A stretch of 64,000 nucleotides of DNA from Ravibacter sp964559125 (lineage in GTDB: Bacteria; Bacteroidota; Bacteroidia; Cytophagales; Spirosomataceae), in contig CAZLGW010000031.1 of assembly GCA_964559125.1 (NCBI GenBank), forward strand, positions 5,766 to 69,765, read 5' to 3'. The position numbers and the translations under genes are program-made. Numbering within the stretch: position 1 is the first letter of the stretch; every line of letters starts with the position of its first letter. Of the stretch, positions 8,595-16,970 are shown in pieces. A model generated the notes under the pieces. It was not told the origin of the DNA, ran no database searches, and saw only the letters and a program-made list of their open reading frames with translations.

Positions 8595-9401
8595 ATGCAA
8601 ATAGCGCCATCCAACATACTGACAGCTATCATCAGGCATTACCTTTTTTTAGATAGCAATGGTTTGGGTGCCAAAAATCTCCGTCTCTTCTCTGACGGCA
8701 ACACCGGTATTGTCTTTAATTCCGGCTATGGTTTGTCGCTCGACGTGGACAATAAGCTCCCAAATTCATTTCTCTATGGACAAATCACCCGGTTCAAAGA
8801 TCTTTTACTTTCCCATAATACATCTTTGATCATCGTTGTATTCCAGCCGGCTGGCATAAAAAATCTCTTAGGTATACCGGCTCATGAGTTGCGCGACAAA
8901 ATCGTCAGCGCTGAGTGTATTTTTGGGGAACAGACTTCTCAGATCGAAGAGACACTGGCAGAGTCAACTACCATTCGCGAAAAGTCGAACATCCTGAACC
9001 TATTCTTCCAGGCTATATTTCTTAAAAACCCCGGCAACAGGGAGCAGGTCGTGTCAACCTCTATCCACCTGATCCTAAAAAACAGAGGCGTTGTGTCAAA
9101 CAACCAGCTTGTTAAAATCACGGGGTATACCGAAAGGCACCTTGAACGACTGTTTCTCGACGCCATAGGCATAAGTCCCAAGCGTTTTTCCGGCATCATA
9201 AAACTCCATCATTTCCTGCAGCAGCTCAGGAAAAAACCAGAGTACACCACCCTAACTGAAATTGCCTACAATGCGGGCTATTCCGATCAATCTCACCTAA
9301 TCAGGGAATTTAAAAAGCACACTGGAATGACACCTGGTTTGTACATGAACAATGCCCGGAAACTAGCCGTCAACTTCATCAGTCTTTCCGGTAGCTACTG
9401 A
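8595..9401 (+). CDS. AraC-family transcriptional regulator
   Basis: A 268-residue protein. The C-terminal 100 residues hold a double helix-turn-helix: NNQLVKITGYTERHLERLF is the first and TLTEIAYNAGYSDQSHLIREFKKHTG the second, with the conserved AraC end pattern TGMTPGLY. The N-terminal part (SGYGLSLD..., then FQPAGIKNLLGIPAHELRDKIV) resembles the cupin-like sensor domain (DUF6597 type) of Bacteroidota AraC regulators. It sits 46 bases after the sialidase and 62 bases before an amidohydrolase on the same strand, so either may be a target. The effector is unknown. Confidence 0.9.
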   Translation: MQIAPSNILTAIIRHYLFLDSNGLGAKNLRLFSDGNTGIVFNSGYGLSLDVDNKLPNSFLYGQITRFKDLLLSHNTSLIIVVFQPAGIKNLLGIPAHELRDKIVSAECIFGEQTSQIEETLAESTTIREKSNILNLFFQAIFLKNPGNREQVVSTSIHLILKNRGVVSNNQLVKITGYTERHLERLFLDAIGISPKRFSGIIKLHHFLQQLRKKPEYTTLTEIAYNAGYSDQSHLIREFKKHTGMTPGLYMNNARKLAVNFISLSGSY

Positions 9402-9442
9402 AGAATGTCGGATTTGTACAATTCACATGAAAGTCAAATCCT

Positions 9443-9450
9443 TAGCTTTG
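9443..9450 (+). promoter_or_regulatory. -7 box TAGCTTTG upstream of the amidohydrolase
   Basis: TAGCTTTG matches TAnnTTTG, 13 bases before the ATG at 9464. A TTTG lies 26 bases upstream, longer than the usual spacing, so an activator, perhaps the adjacent AraC protein, could be needed. Confidence 0.45.
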
Positions 9451-9463
9451 TTCTAAAAACACG

Positions 9464-10423
9464 ATGGACAAGCTAAAAATCTCCACCGCACAGTTTGAGC
9501 ACAAAAGCGGCGACAAGGAATACAATTTGTCAGTCATCCGGAAACTAGCACAAAATGCATCGGAAGATGGTTCCGATGTGATTGCCTTCCACGAATGCTC
9601 CATCACGGGTTATACTTTCGCCAGGCATCTCAGCCGGGAGAAAATGCTGGAATTGGCGGAGTTTGTTCCTGACGGTGAAAGTACCAGGAGATTGATAGAA
9701 ATAGCCCGCCAATACAACATAGTGATCCTGGCCGGCCTGTTTGAGAAAGACGAACATGACAACCTGTTTAAGCCCTATCTCTGCGTTGACAAAAACGGTT
9801 TGATTGCCAAACACCGCAAACTACACCCTTTTATCAATCCATGCTTGCAGCCGGGACAAGGGTACACCCTCTTCGAAATCCATAAATGGAAATGCGGCAT
9901 CCTGATTTGTTACGACAACAATGTCGTTGAGAACGTAAGAGCCACCAGACTATTGGGAGCTGATATTATTTTTATGCCCCATGTGACGATGTGCACACCC
10001 TCTCCACGGCCCGGTGCCGGCTTTGTCAACCCCGAGCTTTGGAAGAACAGGGAGGTGGACCCGACCTCGCTGAGATTGGAATTTGATGGAATGAAGGGGC
10101 GGAGCTGGTTGATGAAATGGCTTCCCGCACGGGCTTATGACAATGGTGTTTATGTTGTTTTTTCAAATGCCATCGGTATGGATGATGATCAATTGAAAAA
10201 TGGCTGCTCCATGATTCTCGACCCTTTCGGAGATATCCTTTCGGAGTGCCGCAGTTTTGACGATAGTTTTGTAACAGCATTCATTACACCCGAAAAACTA
10301 ATTCGAGCTGGGGGGCATCGATATATCCAGGCACGACGGCCAGATCTGTACCGGGACATTATCGGACAAGCTCACCACCCCGAGCAGTGCGTCGTATGGT
10401 TGAACCATGGAGAAGAGAAATAA
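9464..10423 (+). CDS. Carbon-nitrogen hydrolase (nitrilase superfamily)
   Basis: A 319-residue cytoplasmic enzyme with the Glu-Lys-Cys triad of the superfamily: E44 in FHECSITGY, K119 in KHRKLHPF, and C149 in CGILICYDNN. The region near residue 230 (ARAYDNGVYVVFSNA) fits the conserved part before the C-terminus. These enzymes hydrolyse amides, carbamoyl groups or nitriles; the branch cannot be set by eye. The insert with FVNPELWKNREVDPTSLR is not one I can assign. It is preceded by an AraC regulator and a plausible promoter, and it is followed by a gene-free stretch leading to tRNA-Asn. Confidence 0.88.
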   Translation: MDKLKISTAQFEHKSGDKEYNLSVIRKLAQNASEDGSDVIAFHECSITGYTFARHLSREKMLELAEFVPDGESTRRLIEIARQYNIVILAGLFEKDEHDNLFKPYLCVDKNGLIAKHRKLHPFINPCLQPGQGYTLFEIHKWKCGILICYDNNVVENVRATRLLGADIIFMPHVTMCTPSPRPGAGFVNPELWKNREVDPTSLRLEFDGMKGRSWLMKWLPARAYDNGVYVVFSNAIGMDDDQLKNGCSMILDPFGDILSECRSFDDSFVTAFITPEKLIRAGGHRYIQARRPDLYRDIIGQAHHPEQCVVWLNHGEEK

Positions 10424-10466
10424 AAAAATCGGCCATCCATGACACGCGTTAGAAGAAAAATGTACC

Positions 10467-10500
10467 TGAGCCTTTTGTAGGCTCAAGCCTATTTCTTGTG
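10467..10500 (+). terminator. Weak hairpin after the amidohydrolase
   Basis: TGAGCC (10467-10472) pairs with GGCTCA (10480-10485) around a 7-base loop. The downstream tract is only moderately T-rich (TATTTCTTGT), so termination is uncertain. The rest of 10424-10717 shows no open frame I would accept. Confidence 0.3.
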
Positions 10501-10692
10501 GAGGGTCTTGTCTTATTGATATAGCTGGATTGAGCATAGAAAGAGCAGACCCTTAGGGTCTTCTCCTCCTGTCTACCAGTTTGGGATTACGCGCCCGCGA
10601 GCCACTAAAGGCAAGAAACCTAGAAAAATACAACCACCTCCACAACTTTTGAGATTGAGCGCTTTTGTACTTGAGCCGGAATCGGAAAAAAT

Positions 10693-10714
10693 GTTTTGCA
10701 ACTTGTTTTGCAAC
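10693..10714. repeat. Short direct repeat GTTTTGCAAC next to tRNA-Asn
   Basis: GTTTTGCAAC occurs at 10693-10702 and again at 10705-10714, separated by TT. It lies between the amidohydrolase and the tRNA-Asn terminator. Such paired 10-mers could be protein-binding sites, for example arm-type sites of a lost integrative element, or chance. No integrase gene is present. Confidence 0.5.
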
Positions 10715-10717
10715 CCC

Positions 10718-10751
10718 AAAAAAAAGGAGTCACGACTCATCGTAACTCCTT
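10718..10751 (-). terminator. Rho-independent terminator of tRNA-Asn
   Basis: Read on the minus strand, AAGGAGTTACGA pairs with TCGTGACTCCTT (12 bp with one G-T pair) around loop TGAG, and a T tract follows at once. It closes the tRNA-Asn transcript. Confidence 0.85.
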
Positions 10752-10761
10752 CACTCTCAAG

Positions 10762-10835
10762 CTCCCGAAGCTGGGCTCGAACCAGCGACCCTCTGATTAA
10801 CAGTCAGATGCTCTAACCGACTGAGCTATTCGGGA
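10762..10835 (-). tRNA. tRNA-Asn (anticodon GUU)
   Basis: A 74-nt cloverleaf. Acceptor TCCCGAA pairs with TTCGGGA, with discriminator G. The D-arm region is AGCTCAGTCGGTTAGAGC, anticodon arm CTGACTGTTAATCAG gives GTT, and the T-arm is GCTGGTTCGAGCCCAGC. CCA is not encoded. Confidence 0.97.
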
Positions 10836-10884
10836 TTATATGCCTCCGTTCGGTCAGAAAAAAATCCCCGGGCGAAACGGAGTG

Positions 10885-10916
10885 CAAATGTATGATGCGA
10901 TAAGCTTCTGTGCAAG
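10885..10916 (-). promoter_or_regulatory. Promoter of tRNA-Asn
   Basis: On the minus strand CTTG (TTG at 10913-10915) is followed 20 bases later by TACATTTG (10885-10892), the Bacteroidota -33/-7 pattern. The mature tRNA begins 49 bases downstream. Confidence 0.7.
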
Positions 10917-10934
10917 ATTATCGCTCAAAAAAAA

Positions 10935-11222
10935 TCAATTATTTACACGCTCCAGGATTAATTCCTTCACTTTCAGAGCATCGCGCTTACCAAAATTCTC
11001 GATCACTATTTCGGGCCTCATCCTCGGCAATACCCGGATAGTTGAAAAGAAAACCCCGTTGTCGATCTCTACGCCCGAGATATCGTGGTAGAATACGAAA
11101 CTGTCGTTCGACCTTAAAAACTTTTTGATGGTAAACGTCACGCCCTTTTCCCCGAAAGCCACGGAGTCGGGGAAAAACGGATTCATCAGTGCGCTGGCTT
11201 TAAACTTATGTTGTGCTGACAT
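10935..11222 (-). CDS. Small conserved protein, possibly PH-like fold
   Basis: A 95-residue cytoplasmic protein with no signal peptide or membrane segment. The alternation of beta strands (GVTFTIKKFL, SFVFYHDISGVEID, GVFFSTIRVLP, PEIVIENFG) closing with one helix (RDALKVKELILERV) is the layout of a bacterial PH-like domain. I do not recognise a specific family. It starts 8 bases downstream of the rsmG stop and is probably co-transcribed with it. Function unknown. Confidence 0.7.
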   Translation of the reverse strand: MSAQHKFKASALMNPFFPDSVAFGEKGVTFTIKKFLRSNDSFVFYHDISGVEIDNGVFFSTIRVLPRMRPEIVIENFGKRDALKVKELILERVNN

Positions 11223-11230
11223 ACATTCGG

Positions 11231-11857
11231 CTATTTTCTGACAGGAATATGTACCACCTTCTTCGTTTCAAAAAAAGGCTCTTCGAAATAATCACTCAAT
11301 GCAAAAATACGTGCCTTCCGCTTTGTCTCCGCTATTTCTTCCTCCAAATCTCCCCCTTTGAGATATAAAACGCCGTTTGTCAGCCCGTGGAAAGAATTCG
11401 GACTGATATTATTTTCTATCCAGCGCATGAAAGGTGCCAGACGGGTAACTGCCCTGCTGACTACAAACTCGTATTCATCGGTTAGCTTCTCCGCCCGGAT
11501 GGCTTCAGCTCTTACGTTCTCCAGACCCAAAGCGCCCGCTACTTCGTTTACTACCTTGATTTTTTTGGTAGTACTGTCGACCAGGTGAAAATGAGCTTCC
11601 GGGAACAGGATCGCCAGCGGTATGCCCGGGAATCCTCCGCCCGTACCAACGTCAAGGATCGTTGTCCCGTCTTTAAATTCCAGCACTTTTGCTATCCCGA
11701 GCGAATGCAGGACATGCCGCTCTGCAAAGAACTCGATGTCCTTCCTGGAAATCACGTTGATCTGCGCGTTCCAGTAGGTATAGAGTTCCTCGAGAGCCGA
11801 AAACTGCTCCCGCTGACGGTCTGTCAGATCCCGAAAATATGTAAAGACTTCTGTCAT
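11231..11857 (-). CDS. rsmG: 16S rRNA (guanine-527-N7)-methyltransferase RsmG
   Basis: A 208-residue protein matching the family in length and motifs. LDVGTGGGFPGIPLAILFPEAHFHLVDS is the S-adenosylmethionine motif I (cited in parts DVGTGGGFPG and HLVDS), KIKVVNEVAGALGLENV follows, and VVSRAVTRLAPFM is the catalytic-core motif. It methylates G527 in the 530 loop of 16S rRNA; loss of it is known to give low-level streptomycin resistance in other bacteria. It lies 11 bases after a GT2 gene on the same strand and just before the small PH-like gene, so the three may form an operon. Confidence 0.95.
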   Translation of the reverse strand: MTEVFTYFRDLTDRQREQFSALEELYTYWNAQINVISRKDIEFFAERHVLHSLGIAKVLEFKDGTTILDVGTGGGFPGIPLAILFPEAHFHLVDSTTKKIKVVNEVAGALGLENVRAEAIRAEKLTDEYEFVVSRAVTRLAPFMRWIENNISPNSFHGLTNGVLYLKGGDLEEEIAETKRKARIFALSDYFEEPFFETKKVVHIPVRK

Positions 11858-11868
11858 TTTAGTTTAAT

Positions 11869-13008
11869 TCAGCGCCATTTTGCAGCCTGTTCCTGCCTGA
11901 AAGCATTATAACCTCCCACTACCATGTAATAAAGAAACAGTGCCAAATCCATCAAAGGTATAAAAAAGCTTCCGACGGTAGTACCGAGGCGACGATTGAT
12001 CAAAGCCAGAACCAGCCATTGCAGCGCCCACCGCGCGCCGAATATGACGGCCGTCCCGGCAAGTAGGTAGTTGTCTTTTGCCAGCAAAGCCCAGGCCGTA
12101 TTTCCCAGGGCTGCAATCCAGGTAAATATGTGTGAAACCGCCAGCAGCCCCAGCAAAAATTTAAAGCGCTTGCGGTAAAATTTACCTACTCCCAGATGTC
12201 GTCTCTTTTGAATGAACCATTCACGCCATGTCCTTTTGGGAACGGAATACATAAAGCTGTCGGGGTCAAGATTGCAGGCGGTATTCCCCCGGCCTGCGAC
12301 CTCGTTTATAAAAAGGTCGTCGTCGCCGCCCAATACATTGCCGTGGGTATAAAAGCCTTTATTCCTAAAAAAAAGCTCTTTCCTGTACATCAGGTTCCGC
12401 CCCACTCCCATATAGGCTATCCCGTACGACGCAAACGAGAAATACTGAACAGCGGTATAGAAAGTCTCGCACCTGATGAACCAGTTCAGAAGCCCTTTTT
12501 CCTTCCGGTAAGGCGAAAAACCCAGCACGATCTCCTTTCTCCCTCCCATCCGGCTCATCATGGAGCTTATCCAACTGTCGCCCGACGGCCTGCAGTCGGC
12601 ATCGGTCATCAGTGAGGTTTCGTAGCGGGCGTGCTTCTGACCTATTGTTACCGCATATTTTTTGGTAGTGATATGATCGTATTCTTTCTTGATCCGGACG
12701 GTACGTACGCTCGACGAATCCCGGCAGTAGGCCTCCAGGAATTCTTCTGTACCGTCTGTCGAACGATCATCGATGACCAGTACCTCGTAAAGCGGGTAAT
12801 CCTGGCTCTCAAGCAGAGGAAGCAGTTCGCGGAGATTCTCCAGCTCATTCCAGGCACAGATAATGACGCTCACTCCCCGCGCCGGATCGTTTTCTTCATA
12901 TCGGCGGCTTTTATAGAAGATCAAACGCGCGAATACGATCACTATAAAAAAAAGCTGGATCGACACGAAAAAAAGCAGTACGAGCAAAGAACAGTCAGAG
13001 GGCGTCAC
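11869..13008 (-). CDS. Membrane-anchored GT2 glycosyltransferase
   Basis: A 379-residue protein. One N-terminal membrane segment (LLVLLFFVSIQLFFIVIVFA) precedes a GT-A domain: VSVIICAWNELENL, VLVIDDRSTDG (first Asp pair), MTDADCRPS (DxD-like), GGDDDLFINE (catalytic acidic motif), and QKRRHLGVGKFY in the place of the Q/RxxRW motif of processive GT2 enzymes. Two or three C-terminal membrane segments follow. The frame is open far upstream into tgt; I chose the GTG at 13006-13008 because a TATATTTG box lies just in front of it and the protein then begins with the membrane anchor. It likely adds sugars to a lipid carrier or surface glycan. Confidence 0.82.
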   Translation of the reverse strand: MTPSDCSLLVLLFFVSIQLFFIVIVFARLIFYKSRRYEENDPARGVSVIICAWNELENLRELLPLLESQDYPLYEVLVIDDRSTDGTEEFLEAYCRDSSSVRTVRIKKEYDHITTKKYAVTIGQKHARYETSLMTDADCRPSGDSWISSMMSRMGGRKEIVLGFSPYRKEKGLLNWFIRCETFYTAVQYFSFASYGIAYMGVGRNLMYRKELFFRNKGFYTHGNVLGGDDDLFINEVAGRGNTACNLDPDSFMYSVPKRTWREWFIQKRRHLGVGKFYRKRFKFLLGLLAVSHIFTWIAALGNTAWALLAKDNYLLAGTAVIFGARWALQWLVLALINRRLGTTVGSFFIPLMDLALFLYYMVVGGYNAFRQEQAAKWR

Positions 13009-13025
13009 GAATTCTCTTTTTGGAA

Positions 13026-13033
13026 CAAATATA
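13026..13033 (-). promoter_or_regulatory. -7 box TATATTTG for the GT2 gene
   Basis: TATATTTG on the minus strand lies 17 bases before the chosen GTG. A TTG lies 23 bases further upstream. It supports the short form of the GT2 protein. Confidence 0.45.
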
Positions 13034-13067
13034 CAAGCGTTCCGCTCCTTTATCCCCAAGATGTACT

Positions 13068-13075
13068 TAATTTTG
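13068..13075 (+). promoter_or_regulatory. -7 box TAATTTTG for tgt
   Basis: TAATTTTG fits TAnnTTTG and lies 69 bases before the tgt ATG at 13145. With the minus-strand box at 13026-13033 it makes a compact divergent promoter region. Confidence 0.45.
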
Positions 13076-13144
13076 GCGCCAGATTCAGAACTCCGGGCCG
13101 GCCTCCGGAACTTCACCCGCAACCGCCGGCCTTCTTTCATCTAT

Positions 13145-14278
13145 ATGAAATTCAGCTTAAGCGCTACAGATCTCAGTTCAAAGGCTCGGGCAGGCGTCAT
13201 CGAAACAGCCCACGGCCTTATCGAAACCCCCATATTCATGCCGGTCGGAACGGCCGGCTCTGTAAAGGCTGTCCATCAGCGCGAACTCCGTGACGACATC
13301 GACGCCCGGATCATCCTCGGCAATACTTACCATCTGTATCTCCGTCCCGGGCTGGGCGTACTGGAAAAAGCGGGCGGCCTGCACCGCTTCATGAACTGGG
13401 ATCGCCCTATCCTGACCGACAGCGGCGGATACCAGGTCTATTCCCTTGCCTCGACGGGGAGAAAAATCAACGATGAAGGTGTGGCGTTTAAGTCACACAT
13501 TGATGGCTCCACACACTTCTTCTCGCCTGAAACCGCGATCGACATCCAGCGGTCTATCGGGGCCGATATCGTGATGGCTTTTGACGAATGTACTCCCTAC
13601 CCGTGCGAATACGGGTATGCCCGCCGATCGATGGACCTCACTCATCAGTGGCTTACAAGATGCTGCACGCATTTCGACGACACTTCCGGGAAATACGGCT
13701 TTGACCAGACGCTTTTCCCCATCGTGCAGGGAAGTACGTACAAAGACCTGAGGATCGAATCTGCCGGCCGCATCGCGGAAGCCGATAGGGAAGGCAATGC
13801 GATCGGCGGATTATCGGTAGGGGAACCGGCCGAGGTGATGTATGAGCTGACTGAGGTTGTCTGCGATATTCTTCCCAAAGAAAAACCCCGCTACCTGATG
13901 GGGGTAGGTACGCCCGCCAACATCCTGGAATGCATTGCATTGGGCATCGATATGTTCGACTGCGTCATGCCTACGCGCAACGCCCGCAACGGGATGCTCT
14001 TTACTACCGAAGGCATTCTCAACATCCGGAATGAAAAATGGAGCGCCGACTACAGCGCACTCGATCCTGCACTTGGCGGATACGTCTCTACCCATTACTC
14101 GAAAGCCTATCTCAGGCATCTTGTGAAAGCCGGTGAAATGCTCGGCGCCCAGATCGCCAGTATCCAGAACCTGACTTTTTATCTCTGGCTGGTGAGAACC
14201 GCGAGGGAAAAGATCATCGAAGGTACTTTTTCGAAGTGGAAATCTTCCGTGCTCCCGACGATCATGAGAAGGTTGTAA
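13145..14278 (+). CDS. tgt: tRNA-guanine transglycosylase (queuosine pathway), lacking the usual zinc ligands
   Basis: A 377-residue protein that exchanges guanine-34 for preQ1 in GUN anticodon tRNAs. The start at ATG 13145 gives MKFSLSATD. Catalytic aspartates are present: D92 in LTDSGGYQVYSLA and D272 in MFDCVMPTRNARNG; GGLSVGEP is the base-binding loop. Where the E. coli enzyme has a CxCxxC zinc site, this protein has ALGGYVSTHY (309-318) with no cysteine, and the histidine of IHNL is Q341 (IQNL). So all four zinc ligands are missing. I recall cysteine-free versions in other Bacteroidota. It is an otherwise full-length enzyme and the family call is secure. Confidence 0.94.
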   Translation: MKFSLSATDLSSKARAGVIETAHGLIETPIFMPVGTAGSVKAVHQRELRDDIDARIILGNTYHLYLRPGLGVLEKAGGLHRFMNWDRPILTDSGGYQVYSLASTGRKINDEGVAFKSHIDGSTHFFSPETAIDIQRSIGADIVMAFDECTPYPCEYGYARRSMDLTHQWLTRCCTHFDDTSGKYGFDQTLFPIVQGSTYKDLRIESAGRIAEADREGNAIGGLSVGEPAEVMYELTEVVCDILPKEKPRYLMGVGTPANILECIALGIDMFDCVMPTRNARNGMLFTTEGILNIRNEKWSADYSALDPALGGYVSTHYSKAYLRHLVKAGEMLGAQIASIQNLTFYLWLVRTAREKIIEGTFSKWKSSVLPTIMRRL

Positions 14279-14328
14279 TCGCGGTCCTTTGGCACAGTTA
14301 TTGTATCAGGGATCCTGTGATCCAGGGT

Positions 14329-14345
14329 CAGCTACCCGGTAGCTG
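14329..14345. repeat. Perfect inverted repeat between tgt and the OmpA-type gene
   Basis: CAGCTACC (14329-14336) and GGTAGCTG (14338-14345) are complementary around one base. It is 19 bases upstream of the ATG of the next gene. There is no T tract, so it is more likely an operator or an mRNA 5' structure than a terminator. Confidence 0.45.
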
Positions 14346-14364
14346 CATAAAGCTATATAACCTC

Positions 14365-15798
14365 ATGAAAAAAATATCTTACCTGTTCTTATCTCTCTTG
14401 CTGGCTTCCGGCAATATTTCATTAGCACAGGAAATAGTTCAGCCCAATAGCCCCGACTACAATCCAAAAGCCCTTTACGAAGGCCCTTACAAGCTCAATA
14501 CCTGGTCGGTATCCGCGCATTTCGGTCCCGGGCAGTTTTACGGCGACCTGAGGGAATATGACTTCTTCCCGGTCACCAAAAATTCGACAGACAGCCACAA
14601 CGAACTGTCTTTCCAGGGCGGGGTTACTTTACATAAACAGCTGTCCTATCTTTTCGGGGCAAGGGCAGACATGTCTTTTGGAGGGCTGAACGGTATGAAA
14701 AGAAGGCTCTACTACAGTTATTTCACCGGCTCCTACACCGACTTCGCTATTTCCGGTACCGTCAATCTCAAGGGACTGCTGATGGGCCCCAACAAGATGA
14801 AAAGATGGAAGGCCGATCTTTTCGTCGGCGCAGGACAGGTATGGTATAAGTCAAACGCTTACCAGTTGGGAACGGGAGAACCCCTCCGCACTACGAACGG
14901 GACCCGTAACGACTGGATTATCCCCATCGGCATGTCGTGGAACTACGAACTCTCTCCCCGGTTTGACATAGGGCTCGATTTTCGTCTCAACAGGGTCAAT
15001 TCCGATTACCTCGACGCTACTTACGGCGGAGCAGACCCGGGAGAAGCGCCCAATGCCACTACTTCCAGGAAAGGAACATCGGCGGTAGACCTATACGGTG
15101 GCGCCTCTGTAGTCCTTACCTATAAGCTGGGTAAAAAACCGCTCAGAGTGAAAAGAGAGAATGGCAAATGGGCCTACCATCCTGAAGACGGCTCGGGCTA
15201 CTACAACCTTCGCTATACTGATCCCAAGGTGCTGATAAAACCACCTAAAATTCTTTCGCTCCAGGAAATGGATTCAGTCGCAAAAGCAAACAGGCCCGAG
15301 GATATCGATCCGCGCCTGCTGCTCGATTCAGACGGTGACGGCGTGTCTGACTTCTTCGACAAAGAACCGGATTCCCCGGCCGGAAGCATAGTCGACGGCA
15401 GCGGCAGGGTAATAGATTTTGATTCGTATGTCAAAAATGCGCTAAGCTCGCAGCTGGGTTGCTCGGAAGTATTTGCCAACATCCCGTTCGAAACCGATAA
15501 GCACCTCCTGAATGCAGAGGCAAAGGAAATCCTTAAAAACGTAGCCCAGGTAATGAACAAAAACGGGTGCAGGCTTCAGCTGGCAGGCCATGCCGACAGA
15601 AGAGCCTCCGACCGCTACAACCTGGCGCTTTCGAAACGTCGCGTTGAGGCTGTAAAAGAATTCCTCCTTAAGGAAGGAGGTGTGAGTGCCGGCAAAATCA
15701 TGACCGACTACTTCGGCTCATTCAAGCCGATTGCCGATGGCGCCAGCCGCGAGGGACTCCAGAAAAACCGCAGGGTAGAAATGAGGTTGCTTCCCTGA
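14365..15798 (+). CDS. OmpA-family outer-membrane protein (beta-barrel plus peptidoglycan-binding domain)
   Basis: A 477-residue protein with signal peptide (cut near SLAQE). Residues about 30-280 contain alternating beta strands of an outer-membrane barrel. A calcium-binding type linker (DSDGDGVSDFFDKEPDSPAG, thrombospondin-3-like) is followed by a C-terminal OmpA domain: FETDKHLLNAEAKEILKNVA, LAGHADRRASDRYNLALSKRR and LQKNRRVEMRLL, with the Asp and Arg that bind diaminopimelate. It would tie the outer membrane to peptidoglycan. The ATG at 14365 is chosen for the signal peptide; the open frame continues upstream into tgt. Confidence 0.9.
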   Translation: MKKISYLFLSLLLASGNISLAQEIVQPNSPDYNPKALYEGPYKLNTWSVSAHFGPGQFYGDLREYDFFPVTKNSTDSHNELSFQGGVTLHKQLSYLFGARADMSFGGLNGMKRRLYYSYFTGSYTDFAISGTVNLKGLLMGPNKMKRWKADLFVGAGQVWYKSNAYQLGTGEPLRTTNGTRNDWIIPIGMSWNYELSPRFDIGLDFRLNRVNSDYLDATYGGADPGEAPNATTSRKGTSAVDLYGGASVVLTYKLGKKPLRVKRENGKWAYHPEDGSGYYNLRYTDPKVLIKPPKILSLQEMDSVAKANRPEDIDPRLLLDSDGDGVSDFFDKEPDSPAGSIVDGSGRVIDFDSYVKNALSSQLGCSEVFANIPFETDKHLLNAEAKEILKNVAQVMNKNGCRLQLAGHADRRASDRYNLALSKRRVEAVKEFLLKEGGVSAGKIMTDYFGSFKPIADGASREGLQKNRRVEMRLLP

Positions 15799-15839
15799 TA
15801 TTGTCCATTAATTTCCACATAATTATTACCTGATTTCAA

Positions 15840-16970
15840 GTGAGTATTTCGACCGATCCGTCTTCAAAAGCTTTCGATTTTTTAATTGTAGGGGCCGGCC
15901 TCTGGGGTTGCGTTTTTGCGCACCAGGCTACTAAACACGGAAAAAAGTGTCTAGTCATTGACCGGAGATCACATATCGGCGGCAATACCTATTGTGAAAA
16001 TGTAGAAGGCATCAACGTTCATAAGTACGGAGCGCATATATTTCACACCAATGATAAGCCCATCTGGGATTTCGTCAACTCATTCGTAGAATTTAACCGC
16101 TATACCAACTCTCCCCTGGCCAACTACAAGGGTGAGCTCTATAACCTGCCTTTCAATATGAATACCTTCTATGCTTTGTGGAAGGTTAAGACGCCGGAAG
16201 AGGCGAAAGCTAAAATAGAAGCACAGGTAAAGGAAGCCAATATCGCCGATCCGCAGAACCTGGAAGAGCAGGCGATCTCGCTCGTCGGCACCGATATCTA
16301 CTATAAGCTCATTAAGGGCTACACTGAAAAGCAGTGGGGAAGAAAAGCCACAGAGCTGCCGGCTTTTATTATCAAGCGGCTGCCGGTAAGATTTACATAC
16401 GACAATAATTACTTCAACGACAAGTACCAGGGCATCCCGATAGGAGGTTACAACAAGCTCTCGGAAGGGTTGCTGGAAGGAAGCGAGGTCAGGTTGGGCG
16501 TGGATTACTTCGCAGACCGGAACGCACTGGACGCGCTCGCGGATACGATTGTATATACCGGCAAGATCGACGAATATTTTGATTTCCGGTTCGGCAGCCT
16601 CGACTACCGCAGCCTTCGCTTCGACCATAAGATCCTGGATACAGATAATTTTCAGGGCAATGCCGTGGTCAATTACACCGAAGCAGAGATCCCCTATACC
16701 CGGATCATCGAGCACAAGCATTTCGAATTCGGCACTCAGCCTAAAACCGTCGTCACCTACGAATACCCCCAGGAATGGGTAAAAGGCGCCGAACCTTACT
16801 ATCCTGTCAACGACACTAAAAATGACGGGATCTTCCGGCAGTACCGGGCGCTGGCCGAACAGGAAAAGAATGTCATATTCGGCGGCCGTCTCGCAGAATA
16901 CCGCTACTACGACATGCACCAGGTAATAGGGTCGGCGCTCAAAAGGACGAAAGAACTTTTTGGGGTATAA
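15840..16970 (+). CDS. glf: UDP-galactopyranose mutase
   Basis: A 376-residue flavoenzyme that interconverts UDP-galactopyranose and UDP-galactofuranose for surface polysaccharide synthesis. The FAD dinucleotide fold is DFLIVGAGLWGCVFAH; the family signatures NTYCENVEGINVHKYGAHIFHT, YTEKQWGRKATELP, PIGGYNKLSEGLL and VVNYTEAEIPYTRIIEHKHF are all present (quoted in part). YTGKIDEYFDFRFG matches the substrate region. Translation starts at GTG (15840); there is no nearby ATG. It lies among envelope genes but has no clear operon partner. Confidence 0.95.
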   Translation: MSISTDPSSKAFDFLIVGAGLWGCVFAHQATKHGKKCLVIDRRSHIGGNTYCENVEGINVHKYGAHIFHTNDKPIWDFVNSFVEFNRYTNSPLANYKGELYNLPFNMNTFYALWKVKTPEEAKAKIEAQVKEANIADPQNLEEQAISLVGTDIYYKLIKGYTEKQWGRKATELPAFIIKRLPVRFTYDNNYFNDKYQGIPIGGYNKLSEGLLEGSEVRLGVDYFADRNALDALADTIVYTGKIDEYFDFRFGSLDYRSLRFDHKILDTDNFQGNAVVNYTEAEIPYTRIIEHKHFEFGTQPKTVVTYEYPQEWVKGAEPYYPVNDTKNDGIFRQYRALAEQEKNVIFGGRLAEYRYYDMHQVIGSALKRTKELFGV

